From Myrica gale (Eukaryota; Streptophyta; Magnoliopsida; Fagales; Myricaceae): 64,000 nt of DNA. The DNA is taken from the NCBI GenBank assembly GCA_963930655.1, contig OZ005600.1:1677501-1741500 (forward strand). Direction: 5' to 3'. Both the position numbers and the translations under genes were made by a program. Below the pieces are notes generated by a model. That model had not been told where the DNA came from and ran no database searches. It saw nothing but the letters and a program-made list of their open reading frames with translations. This document shows, piece by piece, positions 37,436 to 50,765 of the stretch. The first letter of the stretch is position 1; each line of letters starts with the position of its first letter.

Positions 37436-40400
37436 ATGAAAGAGAAGAGTGAAAGTGGTGGTGGGTATGTGAGGGCGGATCAGATAGATCTGAAGAGCTT
37501 GGACGAGCAGCTTCAGAGGCATCTAAGCAGGGCGTGGACTATGGAGAAGAACAAGAACAAAGAGGAAGAGAAAGGAGCAAGGCCTGCTGTCACCAGGCAA
37601 GAGTGGGAGATTGACCCCTCCAAGCTGATCATCAAGAGCGTCATAGCCCGTGGCACTTTCGGCACCGTTCACCGTGGCATTTATGATGGCCAAGATGTTG
37701 CAAGTACTGGAAAATCCTCCTTTCTATGCTCTCCGCAATATTTTTATTTTTTATTTTTTGTTAAAAGTTCCCGTCTCCTTAAACAAACAAACCCATCTCT
37801 CAAAATATATTTTTATTTCTTGAGAATACCGGTTAATTTTCATTTATTCGGACTTGTATGTGTGTTGTCCTCTCTTTTGATCGTTTTGCGTTGCTCTATA
37901 AATTTGATTGTTATTTTTGCTAACCATTTATGAGTTTCCGTGGGAAAGAAAACTTTTATGCCGATTTGAAATTGTTATGCTTTTGTAGAAGATGGTTTTG
38001 GCCACGGCTATGTTTTTGAAGGGATTTCGAACACGTTGTTTAATTTGCTTCTTGAAAGTACTTTTCTTGCTTTTAGAAGCAACCAGGTATCGCAGTGGTT
38101 AACTTCTTATGAAGTCGATTAGTCCTACAGGTTGTAACCAAAGAGTTGCCCAAAAATGTTGGTCACTAGGGAACTCTTTCTGTAAGATAGTAAGTTTTTT
38201 GGTCTAAATTTAGGCCTTTGTCTGGCTTAACTGGCGAGGGTATCTAGTGGATTTCTGTTGCTAGTTCCTCAAATTCGCACGTAGTATCTTTTTTTCATCC
38301 ATTACTGCTTTTATATATGAAGAAATGGAGGATGTATACTAAACTTTGCAGTTTGCGCCTCAGGGAACAGCAATTTTCACTTACTGAGCTAAATATGGGT
38401 ATTATGCTTAGGTGAAGTGACTGGATTCTAAAACGGCAAGCAGAATGAAATATGACTGCACTTCCATTCTTTCATATCCCTGAGTTTTATTAGCAACCAA
38501 GAGTGTAGTTTTGTGCTTCTTTCTGTAAATGACCTCCTGCGTTTTTTTTCATTTTAATTTGAAAATCAAGAGTGGTTAGTCCTTGGTAGATCTAGATCTA
38601 CAAAGTCCTTGATTCAAGGGTCTGAGTTGGGTTGGCAGTGACCTCATTAACTTCAAAGTTTTTGTTGTTGTTGTTCTTCTTCTTGGTAAGCTTTTGTGTG
38701 TCCTAATTTATTTCTGATCTTCAATCATTTCAAACCTCCATCTTGTGGGGTAAATAGCTGGGAAGTAAAAGTGTGATTAACTTGATGATGGTGACTTGTG
38801 TTTTCCACCAATATGTGAGGCTGTCAAATGGATGTTCATCTTTACAACTCACAAGAGCCTTATAATTTACCATTTTGGGTTGCTAGACAAATCAAGCCCT
38901 CCAATCTTTAGTTGATCACTAATTATGTCACATAGGAGGAAATGAAGAAATAGAAGAATCGATATGGTTTGTAGTTATCATCTGATCACAATCAAATAAT
39001 GTTTGATAAGACTGATTATATTTCTTTCATGATTGCTGTTGTTTTAGGTATTAGCTTAAGAAGTTTTCTAGATCTTATTTTGAGTCAAATTCACATTGAT
39101 TTCATCATTCTCAGTTAAACTTCTTGATTGGGGGGAGGAGGGCCACAGGTCAGAGGCTGAAATTGCTTCTCTTAGAGCAGCTTTTACACAAGAGGTTGCC
39201 GTTTGGCACAAGCTTGACCATCCTAATGTAACAAAGGTATGTCTTCACCAGTATCTCTTCATCCCCCAAATTTTTCCACCCTTCGATGGAGTTGCAAAAG
39301 AACTGAAGTAGCACTATGATAATGGATACCTTTTCTTGAAACATGCTATCAGATAACTGTTTTGAAGCATTGGTTAAGAAAAAGGACACAACAATTAAAA
39401 ACATGGCCATTCAAATAGGAGGTCAATGAAATAGACGTTGCCCGAACTCTAGCGTATTTCCTTCAAATAGGAGGTCATTCTCTTATCCTGGTCCGGTTGC
39501 AATTGAAATAAACAAGCTCTTTTAGTAAATGTAAATTCTGGGAATACTTGATCTTCAGTTTCCCTCATTTGAGGGCAAAATCAGGTTTAAGTTCAAGTAC
39601 TGTATATGAATGTGTTGCCAATGGTGGAATAACATTTCTATTAGGAAAAGCAAAATAGGCGTTCAAAAAAGATGATGTACCCATTATCTAGTGATGTACT
39701 TTTGCATTCTTGGGTTCTGAAATCTACCTGTTTGATGCATGCAACGAGAAATTTTACTTAATCATCGGTCCAAAATGGATGGGAGATTGTCTGACGCTGT
39801 ATTAAGACAAAATGGACTCTAATGTGGCTGTAAAGAAATTAGCGTCCTTTTTTATAGGCCGGCACAGAATGATGTTAAGCACTCTCGCAATATGCAAAAA
39901 TAGAAGGTTGTCCAATTTAAACTTTTCTTTGATATTGACCAACTCCTTGTTAAATGGTATAGACATTTATGTCAAAATCGTCTTTACTGATTCATTCAAA
40001 TTCCCAATCCTCTTTTGCAGTTTATAGGGGCGACTATGGGTGCATCTGAGCTAAACATACAAACAGATAGTGGCCACATTGGCATGCCAAGTAATATTTG
40101 TTGTGTTGTAGTGGAATATTGTCCTGGGGGTGCACTAAAATCTTACCTCATAAAGAGCCGAAGAAGGAAGCTAGCTTTCAAAGTAGTTGTCCAATTTGCA
40201 CTGGATCTTGCCAGAGGGTCAAAACTCCAAACTTCATCCTTACTCTGCTTTATTCTTCAAATATGTTGAATGTATTCAAGGGTTTGCATGTGTTATAAGC
40301 GTAATTTTATGCCTTATATGTCAACTTCTAATCTTGTTCCATTACTATCCACCCTTTTTATAGGTTGAGCTATCTTCATTCCCAGAAAATTGTCCACAGA

Positions 40401-41823
40401 GATGTTAAGACAGAGAACATGCTTCTGGACAAGACGCGTACTTTGAAAATAGCTGACTTTGGAGTTGCTCGTATGGAGGCTTCCAATCCTAATGACATGA
40501 CTGGTGAGACTGGAACCCTTGGTTACATGGCACCTGAGGTATACACTTGATTTTCCATTTAATTGAACTCCACGACAAACCTTTTTTTTTCTTTCTGTAA
40601 ATCACTCTTTCTTGCGTGCATGGTTGCTATACTATTTGGGGGGTTTTATCACTCATGTCATTGTAGTGGCATCTACTTATGTGGATCCTTGAAGCTAGGA
40701 GTTCTGTAAGTTAAGTCCAAGAAGGATGTACATGCTGCTTACCTTTCTGGGTTTCTATTACTGGCACGGACTGGATTCTACTTGTTTCCACTAAGCATGC
40801 TTCATCGTCTATTATTCAACAACTGCTACCTATGAATTTCTCAGCATCTCATAATCATCCTAGTCTATGATATCTTTCACATTCTTTGCTGTACTGCGAA
40901 GAAATGAAAAACACAGATTCTGCTTGAAGTTTTGGATGGGTCCGAAAATGGTGGTTAGCTTTGCCATAAGTTGATGTTTCCATTTTTCATTGCTTATTTT
41001 GGCATTGAATAAGTGATGTTTCGGGTATTCTTTGAGATCTTGAACTTTTAAGCTTCTAACTTATCACTGATGACTTTGGATGGGGCAGGTTTTAAATGGC
41101 AACCCATATAATAGGAAATGTGATGTGTACAGTTTTGGTATCTGCTTGTGGGAGATATACTGCTGTGACATGCCGTATCCTGACCTCAGCTTCTCTGAAG
41201 TTACATCAGCAGTTGTTCGCCAGGTAGAAAAGTATGCTAGTTGTTTTTCTGCTTGCAAAGGACTAAGCCTAATAGACATAAGAAGGACAATGATATCTTA
41301 ACCAATATAAAAGCTCTTAGTGCCATACTTGATTGCTTTTCTGGTCTGTATTGCTCATAATCTATGCTGGTGTGTGTGTGTGTGTGTGGGGGGGGGGGGG
41401 GAAGCATTTGCCGGAACTAAAAAAGAAAGGAGAAAAATTATTTGTATTCCAACTCAACAATATTGATGGATAAGATAGCTTAGTAATGTTGTTTTGCATC
41501 TCTTTAAGCTAATGGTAGCAACGCTTTCAATGTGACAACAATTATGTCTCCATCACTAAGAGTTTGTGAACTAAAAAGAAAATTAAACTTCTCTTTGCTT
41601 CTACATGAAACCCCAGAATCTGAGGCCAGAGCTACCTCGCTGTTGCCCAAGTTCTCTTTCCAATGTAATGAAGCGATGCTGGGATACTAACCCTGACAAG
41701 CGGCCAGAGATGGACGAGGTAGTGGCCCTGTTGGAAGCCGTTGACACGTCAAAGGGTGGAGGTATGATACCTCTTGATCAGTCGCAGGGCTGTTTCTGTT
41801 TCCGCAGGTACAGAGGACCCTGA
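37436..41823 (+). CDS. CBC1: Raf-like protein kinase, CBC1/CBC2 type
   Basis: Six exons (37436-37703, 39115-39236, 40021-40217, 40364-40538, 41089-41223, 41617-41823) encode 367 aa. The N-terminal motif RADQIDLKSLDEQLQRHLSR and the kinase domain (ARGTFGTVHRGIYDGQDVAI, HRDVKTENMLLD, ADFGVAR, GTLGYMAPEVLNGNPYNRKC, CWDTNPDKRPEMDEV) match group C Raf-like MAPKKKs. The C-terminal CFCFRRYRGP is also typical. Family members CBC1 and CBC2 act in guard cells with HT1 in blue-light and CO2 control of stomatal opening. All catalytic residues are present. Intron 1 is 1.4 kb and interrupts the VAIK motif. Adjacent to CYP38, tail to tail, as in Arabidopsis (At3g01490/At3g01480 as recalled). CBC1 versus CBC2 orthology was not tested. 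Confidence 0.9.
41370..41401. repeat. (TG)n followed by a 14-G run
   Basis: Nine to ten TG units followed by 14 G, in intron 5 of the CBC-like kinase gene. Confidence 0.85.
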
Positions 41824-42973
41824 AATATTGTAAGTCCTTCAAGATTGCGTTGATATGCAGCACACCGGTCTTGGAAACTCAATTTGTATCTTCGTCCAAT
41901 TTAAAGGGAAAACGAAACTGTGGAGGCTATAGGCTTAAGTGACGCTCTCCGGTATCTGTTACTTAATCGGACTTAAGTTTTGTAAAGCTCTTCTCTTCTT
42001 TCTCATGGTCTTTTCTCCCACTTAAGAAGATCCCAATTATTTTGTGTACGGGTACTTAATTTGATTCGATCCTCAGGGTGACTTTAGTCAATTATTTCTC
42101 ATGATTTTGACTAATTATTGCGTTTAGGAGCTTATATTTTTTTGGATTCTAGAGGCCAATTTGTCCTGCTTGTAATTATACATCATACCATATAAGTAGA
42201 AGAATGTTTCGAAGTATGGAATTATTATGTAAAAAGCTTACCCCAAAACAAATTATGATGCTATAAAATAATAACCTTCCATATTGCTGATCTTGGAAAT
42301 ACAAGCACTTCACTTATCGAGGTTAAAAGAAGCACACGATATAGTAAAATGCATGCAGGCGATTGTATGATTGTATCAGTCTCGATAGACACTTTGCGTA
42401 ACGTCTGCCCTGTATTTCGTTTGAAGTCGGTTACAAATGGCTCTTATTAAGACGAGAACCTAAGTACTGATGGCAACTCCTGCGGTACGAGTTTCCATAC
42501 ATTTTTACATCTCTTCCGGTGACGGATATCACATGCTTGGCTATGAGGCGACCGTAAATTACTGGACTCTTTTGGTGGTTATAATTAATTAAAATTGAGG
42601 CTCAGGCTCTACACAATAGTACTATTGAGGCGATTAGGGTTGTTTTAACAGCGGTGGTTTGTCGTTTCAGGAAGCCTACAAGTAATTTTCCCTTATTTGT
42701 GCTTACATGTGGGTCTACAAAATGACAAGGGTCAACCAATTAAAATTCCATTCTCATTCTCTAGCACTGCAGTCATGCTGAATCAATCAAAAATCCTTTA
42801 CTCAAACTAATTCTCACTTAGATGTTCAAATTTCTACCAAAGAATCGATCGGAGAATCCATGGACTACAAATAGAAACTTAAATTTTGGACCGCTTTAAT
42901 TTTAACTTCCATCAACAAATTTGATGGAAATGGCCAGTAAACTCTATATATACTGAAAAATAAGGAAAGCTAA
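41824..42973. other. Spacer between convergent CBC-like and CYP38 genes
   Basis: Contains the two 3' untranslated regions. No further gene or mobile element recognised. Confidence 0.5.
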
Positions 42974-45900
42974 CTAGCCAGCTATCTTGTAGCTTGGATT
43001 GGCTAGATTGTCCAAGCCAGCAACCACTTGAATCGACTCTATGACATCACCAACCTTGAGATCTGCCAAATAATCTTCATTTTCTGTCACATAACCAAAC
43101 ACTGCATACCTACCATCCAATATGTTGGCATTACTGGGAGTCAGTTCACTTTCTTTCAGTAGCCAAAACACCTGGCCGGACCCAGAGTTGTTCTCAAATT
43201 CCTGTACAGAAAATTTAAGAAAAAAAAATTGAAAACCCATATGCAGTTCTTCTCAGAGTAACAAAAGCACAACATATATGTGGAGAACAGTGATGTTGAA
43301 GTCAAATACTCACATCTCTCGCCATGGCCATCGTTCCAAATGCATTAAATGGAAGCTTTGTTTGAGCCTTGTATAGACCAAGGTCCTGTAAAACACCGGT
43401 GTAATTGCAGAGACCAACAAAGATAAGAACACAGGAAGAGAAAGAATAAAATAGACTCCAAATTCTTACTTTTTTTAGAGCTACCAACCCATGGTCAATG
43501 GGGGTCCCTTTCACCCAAGGGCGAAGGGCATGCTGAGATTGACTTCATATCAAGGTGGACAAACTTACACCCAATCTGAGTTAATCACTACAGACGTCCA
43601 ACCACCTTTGGCCCAATTGGTTACAATTTTCAAGGTGCTGACCGCAGCAAAACAGGTCTATGTAAGGAGGGACATTACCAAGTTTGCATGCCAATAGCTA
43701 TTTTAACTTCCATGAATACTAAAGTCATCAAGTAATTTGATTTTGAGGCAACCAAAGGAAGACAAATTAATCCAGGTTCGTATACTGCTTTAAATCTAAC
43801 AAGGTTATGTCAATCGCTTAAGAGAGTGGATTAAACTTCACCCAGATATTTTCCGTACTACATACTCTAACAGAGATGGCGAACATTGTTGTGATGTCTT
43901 GTAATTTGATTGTTTCTACTAGTTCTCAATGTCAATATTGCTATGATTTCTATTCCATCACATGTTAACCATAAACAGTATAACAGACAGCTTGATAAGC
44001 TTACTTCCAATGTTGCTCCGTAAAAGGGTGATTTTTCCCCCTCTACCATGATTTCCAATGGTACTGTCCGGGTTTTCTCTGTACTAGGATCAACGAAGCC
44101 CTCTGCAGGACCTTCAGGGTCACCAGTTTGAACAACAAAGCCATCAGCTGCAGCAACCCAAGGGAACTTCTAAGACTTGTAGAGAGGTAAAGACATAGGT
44201 GAAACCTAAATTTCTAGCCATCACATGCTTCATGGTTAGAAGCATTTGTCCAGGCTATTGGTTACAGTATAAATTGAAAACGAGGAGAGAGAGAGCATAG
44301 TGAATTTCAAAAAAGTACATGTTTTTATGTGGTTCTACAATAAAACAATTAAGCTGACGATGGTCAACATGGCAGTTGAACCTTTTCCTTTCCCAACGTA
44401 TCCAGAAAGCTTAATAATAACCTCTCTGAACAAGCAGTAATCATATGCATTTAATTCCAGACGCATTACCTCTCTGGATTTCCATGCCGTCATAAAAGTG
44501 TCTTTCCACCAAGTCTACAAAATTCCCAGAAGTTACAGGCGCATTATAACCATCTAGAACTATGCGGAAGACACATTCATCAAGGTTAGGATTGTCCTTG
44601 ACCTTGACCTTCATTTCCACAGTTGCTCTTCCCTTCAATAGAGGCATATTTCGGTATTCTTCAGGTACTTCGTATGGGAAGCCATCTACCATATCCTCTT
44701 CAACTCTGCAGAAACCCAATGCCCCAGGAAGATCTCAGCTGCAGTCAATGACAAGGGTATATATGAGAAGGAGTATATCTTAACAGGATTAATTTTTACT
44801 AGTCCTTCTCAGTTCTCATGCAAAAAATTAGGATGCGGTTCTTGAAGATGTCAGAAGTCATAATCATTCCTTCCCAGGATTAAACAACATTCTACAACAA
44901 GGGGATGGACATTGATTTGGGACATTTAACCTATTATGCAGTTTAGCATTTTCTCATGTTGCTGTAACAACCAAACCATAAATGTTCTGGAGGCCAAAAC
45001 CCGTAATATGCTGTTTCCATATAAGGGAAAAGCCCTAAAGGGAACACGAAAACAAATAAAAATTTATTAAGTCGATCATTACATAATCACGTGAGCTGTA
45101 CTTTGAGCAAACTCAAGGGGAAGAAATACAGAGGTCCTGTAGTTCTTTCAAGTAGATGAGGGACGATCAATCAGTAGTAAGAATATCAAGCATATGAAAT
45201 ACAATGCCAATTTCCAAGGGAAACCTGATCCGAAAGCCAGAGCCCTTCAAATATAGCCCAACCAACAAACAATGAAGAGAGTTGGACTCATTAAGTTTAA
45301 AAACAAATGATAGTATGACTTCCAGCCGAACATTGAGGTAGAGGTTATCTTACTCTTGGTAGAAAAATCAAGCAGACAAGACCAACTCTTGCTCTAAAAA
45401 TCATCTTTCATCAACCATCTCAATAGCAATTTAGGTTATCCAATGTGAAATCTCTACCAGACACCTCTTACGAAAAAGGAAGAAAAAGAGCATCCTTGCA
45501 ACTCATTTAAGATGCATACATCAACTTAATATTGTAGAACCTCAACTTAGGCATTTTTTAACGTACCAGAACTTAATGGCAGGTCTTAAAAATATATTGG
45601 AATATCAACAAGCAATAATTCGTTGAAACACTTTTCTGAAAAATACATATATCAAGCAAATGAATGTTTGTGTGGTTTACAATTTGGAAACCCCAAAGGT
45701 CACCATGTCAGAAGCAGTATTTCTAAATTACCAGATAACCAGAGTAGTTTTTCTACGACAATACTTACCCCCCTACATATTGAAGTAGCTCCTTCTGTTT
45801 AGGTGCTACTGCATCTCTCTTCGTGTCCTCCACAATTTTTTGGAGCTCATCCATTCCCGCTTCCAGCTTGTCTAGCAGTTCAATTCCATGGTCCTTCTTG

Positions 45901-46739
45901 GATTCAGCTAACCCCGATATTATCAAAGTTTTGCCCTGCTTCAGGGCTCTAGATGCCTGCCTCACATTCTACATTTCTCAAAGGAATGTAAATCCCAATT
46001 AATTTTTTATGAAACACTTTTTCTAAACCAGAAACGGATACCCGAAAAATGCTGGATTATAAACATTACCCTTTCCACTGAATCGAGTGCCTTGCGTCCA
46101 GCAACCTTGAGACTGTCCGTTATGTCTTCAAGTGGCTTTTGTACTTCCCTGATAGCTTTATTGTCGATGGGCAACGCATATCGTAACAACGCTCCTGGGT
46201 CCTTGATGGGCGGTCCAGATATCAACACAGACAGATCAGGCAAAACTGGACTAGGTGCTGCATTGGCACTTACAGACGAATCCAAAGCAGGAACTCCAGT
46301 AATTAACCCAACCGCCAAAGCTATTGAAATCGCACAGTTCTTCAAGGAAAACGACGTTCCTTTCTGCTCAATTAAGCGAAGTCGTTAGTAACTCCAATCT
46401 AAAAGACCAATATATGCAACAAGTTCTTTGGCAAAGTTTTGATCTTGTTAAACATTACGAATGCCATACTTCCAAGCTCCAATAACACAGTTTTAATCGA
46501 ACTAACTCTCAAACACATCGGAGTATAATTTACCATAATGTCATACGACAAATCCATCTCAAGTAAGACCAGAAGAACTACAATATTGAAAACCATACCC
46601 GACTACTATGGAGGTGAGGTTGCTCAGGACTTTGGGCAGAACATCGAGGTCCAAGACGGCTCGACGAAAACTTGGTTCTTGACAAGGGGAAGCGAATATG
46701 ATTGGCGGGTATCTTTGGGGCGAAGATAATTGCTGCCAT
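42974..46739 (-). CDS. CYP38: Cyclophilin-like CYP38, thylakoid lumen
   Basis: Seven exons (46599-46739, 46070-46363, 45769-45968, 44470-44705, 44005-44147, 43314-43385, 42974-43201) give 437 aa. The N-terminus is a bipartite transit sequence: a Ser/Arg-rich chloroplast part, then a hydrophobic thylakoid-transfer segment ([19 protein letters not shown]) ending near the cleavage-like motif ANA-A. A helical domain (about residues 85-225) precedes the cyclophilin-like domain (about 240-437; [51 protein letters not shown]). CYP38 guides assembly and repair of photosystem II. Members of this type are reported to lack measurable isomerase activity. The GG dipeptide at an exon junction is split across GGG GG|GTAAGT. 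Full-length and intact. Confidence 0.93.
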
Positions 46740-47865
46740 GGAAAGCTGACTAATATTTTACAGCAAGGTTAGCATCGGGGTCTCCGAGAAAAACTGATGA
46801 CTATACGTGTTTTTGGGAGACCGACAGAGAGAAAGGATAGCAACAGATAAGGTTTTTGGTCACTTGGGGCTGTTCTACTGGAAGAGATTGCTGTGAAAGG
46901 GCCATCATCCTCACGCTCTGGATAAGATATCTTGTTCTTTTTAGAGATTGTAGTTCCGTTTTTATGCCAAGTCTTGTGCGCGTATGATGTCAAGCTATTT
47001 CCGAATGGATGCAACTCTGTATTTATTATTTATGAATTACAGGTAATATATATTAACGTATAGAAGTATGTTGCATCATAGTCTTCAAATATTTCTTCCG
47101 AAATTTTAAAGTGCTCATTAAATCTGTAAGATAAAAAAAATTTAAAAGAAAAAGAAGAAAATTTGTGCTTTGTATTTATATTCAATTCATTCACACATAT
47201 ATCTTACATGAAGCTCCATTGAATAATATCAGCGAATTATTGCTCCTTTGTAAACAAAGGCATCATTGGTTTTTTTGGTCCCGAGTCTTCAGCAAGCCAA
47301 GATAAGGATGGGCTTTCAATTACCCAAAACAGGGGTGGGCTTCGACACCATAAATTTGACACATTAAAATGGCGAATCAATAGCTGATGGCCCAATCTGA
47401 AATCTCTGATAGAACTTCAAGTCGAGCGTTGAGCCAACAAAACAATAATGGGTCATGGGAGGACCGGGCTACCCCATTTCGTAGAGTCCAATAGCAACAC
47501 AACCATAACAAAAAGACAACAAACAACAAGGGTTTTTTTTTAGACCAGAAACTAAGAAGAATTCAGTATTATTGAGACGCTCAATCAGAAAAAACAGAAT
47601 GTCTCTAATTAAAAAGTAAATAAAAGCGAACTATCTAGGAAGAAAATAACAGAGAGCCGTACGTGTAGTTAATTGCAGGCTCCTTAAAGGTGGTGGCCAA
47701 TATTGGCAAAATTCATAATGCAAAAGAACAGGCAAATATTCTATTCACAAGATCCCAAACTAGAAAAATAGTTGTCGCTAGTTAGCTTCACACGAAAACT
47801 AAGAGGGACAAAATCTAAGAATAAGAGCAAACTCCAGCTAGCACCAGTGGGGCTTGGTTATGTCA
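46740..47865. other. CYP38 promoter and SWEET 3' spacer
   Basis: Upstream region of CYP38 and downstream region of the SWEET gene, both on the minus strand. No gene or TE structure was identified. A poly-T/A-rich part lies at 47120-47170. Confidence 0.45.
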
Positions 47866-50427
47866 TCAGACGACGCCATTAGGAGCCGATACAATTGTGC
47901 TTGAGAGCTGCACCCCATGAGTTGGCTTCGCGGGCATATCATCATGATCACCATCGTCTTTCGGAGTTGTCCTGTAGTAAAGTCCATATAGAATGAGTTG
48001 GGCGGCACCAGATACTGCGCCGATACCATTGCTGACCTGTGAGAATAGAAAAGGTATACGACACGTTAAATTCCATTGACGAATTACGAGAACACTAACG
48101 ACTAACGAGATCATATATAGATTACCGATTACGACTAATGATAAAATATATCTTGAGCACGTATAAATAGTTTATCTGGGAAAGACAGAAAGGCCTTCAA
48201 TGACCATTGCGCCAGAGTTCTTGTGGGAATTGAATTTACCAGGATATAGATGTCAAACTTGATGAGGGCATAAGCAGTCCAGATGGAACCATTAAGGAAG
48301 TTGGCCAGTGAGAGATAAAATGGCATGTATTTCACACTCTTGGTTGTGATGACTTGTTTCTGTTTAGAACACACACAACAAGAAACATACACAAATCGTA
48401 ATGTTAGCATATCAGAAAGTCAAGAAATAAAACAAGTCATTGAATTTGATTATATCCCTTTTTTTGTCTGGTTAGTGAATGAATGTAAATACCCACTGTA
48501 ATGAAACTAATGGGATTCAAAGGAGAGACGTACCATGACTGTAAGAGGCGAAACGTACATCATAATGTTGAAGATATCACAGATGATCCCAACCATCATG
48601 GATCTGTTTTCGTGAGTGTGTAATGTCAGCATAGTTATGACTGCGATGATGACCACGAAAACCACTTCACCGGCAAGCCCTATGAGTACCTTCTTCTGTA
48701 AATAGAGGAAAACATTAACAGAAACATAGTAACAACAACTTTCTCACTTGCATTTTTTTTTATGACAGAGACCTTTTTCCAATTGGAGTAACTGAGTTCA
48801 GGGACCTTCAGTTTCCAATTGGAGTAACTGAGTTCAGGGACCTTCAGTACAGTACATATCAGAAGAGCATGAACAAGTCGGTTGAAAATAAGCTAATTAT
48901 ATATCAATCAGGCCTATAGTAAACTAGCTGGAATGCTATCAGGTTTATTCAGTGACTTATAATTTTTTTAATTACCTATGTTATTACCTTGGAATCTCGA
49001 AATAAGAGGATCAGTGGGCTTAATTATCTGATTAATCCACAAGTTAATTAAATTTGGCAACAGAGAGAATTTCAATCATGCGTCAATAAGCTAGCTAGCG
49101 TAGTATATTAGGCAAGAGGTCTATATATATATAACGTACCCGTCCATTCTTCTGTTCCGCGGCGTAGATATAGAATATGGCCAAATAGATGAGCTCGAAT
49201 ACTAAACCAACACAATTGATTGTCACAACAAGAAGGCTGTCTGGGTGAACAAATGGCATGCCATAGAAGACCCAGAACAAGCAGTTCAGTACTGTTGCAA
49301 TATAGGGAACCGGCGAGAAATCCTCCACTGCCTTATTTTTGTAGATTTTATAAAATGTTGGCCTGACAAAAAAACATTTGAGACCTTTAATGGAAGATAC
49401 AGGAACTTATAGATAAAGAAGGTCATGCAAAACAACATCCGTGTAACAAATTGGTACTCATGTTCTTCTTGATCGGTAAAAGATTTTTGTGCAAAGATAT
49501 ATATATGCCTAGCTAGTATGATTCTACAAAATTCTTCCAACAAAAGATAGATTTGAGTATATATTGTTCAAAAGAAGTGCTCCATGAAACCACTTCAAAG
49601 AATTCGACAAGGGCAAAAGTATAAGCACGCAACTCATTCTATATAAGCTAAGGAAAAAAAAAACTCATTCTATATACATGTACTTTTATTAAACAATTAA
49701 ACTGCAAATTCAAGCAACAACAAAAAAGAAGGGATTTTTGGAATAATTACAACCAACTAATCAGCATGAAAAAATATACTTAACACACAAATGTGAATAT
49801 GATATTCATTTATATCATTATATATATGCACAGACGTATTTATTTAGGTATTTATAGAGAAAACAAACGAGAGATTACACTGGTGAGAGGAAGAGCCCGA
49901 AGGAGATCACATTTCCTGCACGGAGATTACGAAGACTAAATTAGCACAAAAAAAACTCCAAACAGATCGCTTAGTGTATGAACTAAGCCTCTGCAACTCG
50001 ATCGATTGCGCTGAGTTAAATAACACCTCTCTTTTACTACTCAAGAAATCTGAGGAAAAATTGCGCATAAATAGATAGAAAAGTAAACTACTAGCAGAAA
50101 TCCCCAACGTCCGTATCCATAAATATTTAAGAAAGAACAAAGCGGTACAGGGCCGGGGTGAGAGAGTGAGAGAGAGAGAGAACAATATTGCTCTGAGAGA
50201 AATAAAATCCAACAGTTTTTTTCTTTCTCATTGGAACAGGTTAAAACATACAAATCTCGTCAACATTTTTAATTGAAACCAAACATATAACAGGTAAAAT
50301 GACACGCAGCGCGCGGCACAGTCGCAGATATGATATCATAGGGCTCGTAATAACTAGGGTTTTGGGTTTTGGAGTACAAACCGACGATGCCGACGACGTT
50401 TCTAGCGGCTTCAGCACTGATCACCAT
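47866..50427 (-). CDS. SWEET sugar transporter (clade II-like)
   Basis: Six exons (50382-50427, 49879-49915, 49140-49362, 48534-48695, 48240-48359, 47866-48036) give 252 aa with seven membrane helices in two MtN3/saliva repeats. First repeat: [18 protein letters not shown], then [20 protein letters not shown] and the proline tetrad region. Second repeat: [39 protein letters not shown], then [20 protein letters not shown]. It mediates facilitated sugar diffusion across a membrane. The sequence around the second repeat looks closer to clade II (SWEET4-8, mainly hexose) than to clade III, but no tree was made. The hydrophilic C-terminal tail is short (about 35 aa). Its position between CYP38 and the HD-Zip gene is extra relative to Arabidopsis. 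Confidence 0.9.
48776..48848. repeat. 36-bp tandem duplication in a SWEET intron
   Basis: Two identical consecutive copies of a 36-bp unit (TTCCAATTGGAGTAACTGAG... ) in the intron between exons 3 and 4 of the SWEET gene. Recent slippage or local duplication; no coding effect. Confidence 0.95.
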
Positions 50428-50605
50428 CTTCTAAGTATTAATCCTTCGCAGAGAAAAGGAGTTTCAGAGAGAAAATAAATGTGAGCTTTGAAGGAAGAGG
50501 GACGAGGGACGAGCTACTTAAATATTGTGCAAATGAAGAGTTTGAGTTGGAGTGAACTTATCCAATCAGATGAGAAGATTTCATTAAAATTTCAAAATCC
50601 CGCTT

Positions 50606-50765
50606 TACAATGATTTTTTTGGGTTCTTCTCAGATTCTTCTGAAAAAAACCTAACGGTTCAAGATCTTTAGGTGTGTAGAACTCACTTTTAAAATTAATA
50701 TTGAGCAGTTGTATTATTTTCAGAAAAATCTGTAAAGAACCTAAGAATAGTATTCCTCATTTACA
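50606..50765. repeat. Short MITE-like repeat, copy 1
   Basis: About 160 bp resembling 60436-60575 (GGGTTCTTCTCA, TCAAGATCTTTRGGTGTGTAG, ACTTTTAAAAT, AGAATAG). Each copy has imperfect inverted ends (TTTTTTGGGTTCTTCT against AAGAACCTAAGAATA). No clear target duplication. Probably a non-autonomous DNA element. Confidence 0.6.

Noticed and set aside
37704-37933. Open frame continuing past CBC-like exon 1
   Set aside because: The GT donor at 37704 and the exon at 39115 restore the kinase VAIK motif; the extension is intron.
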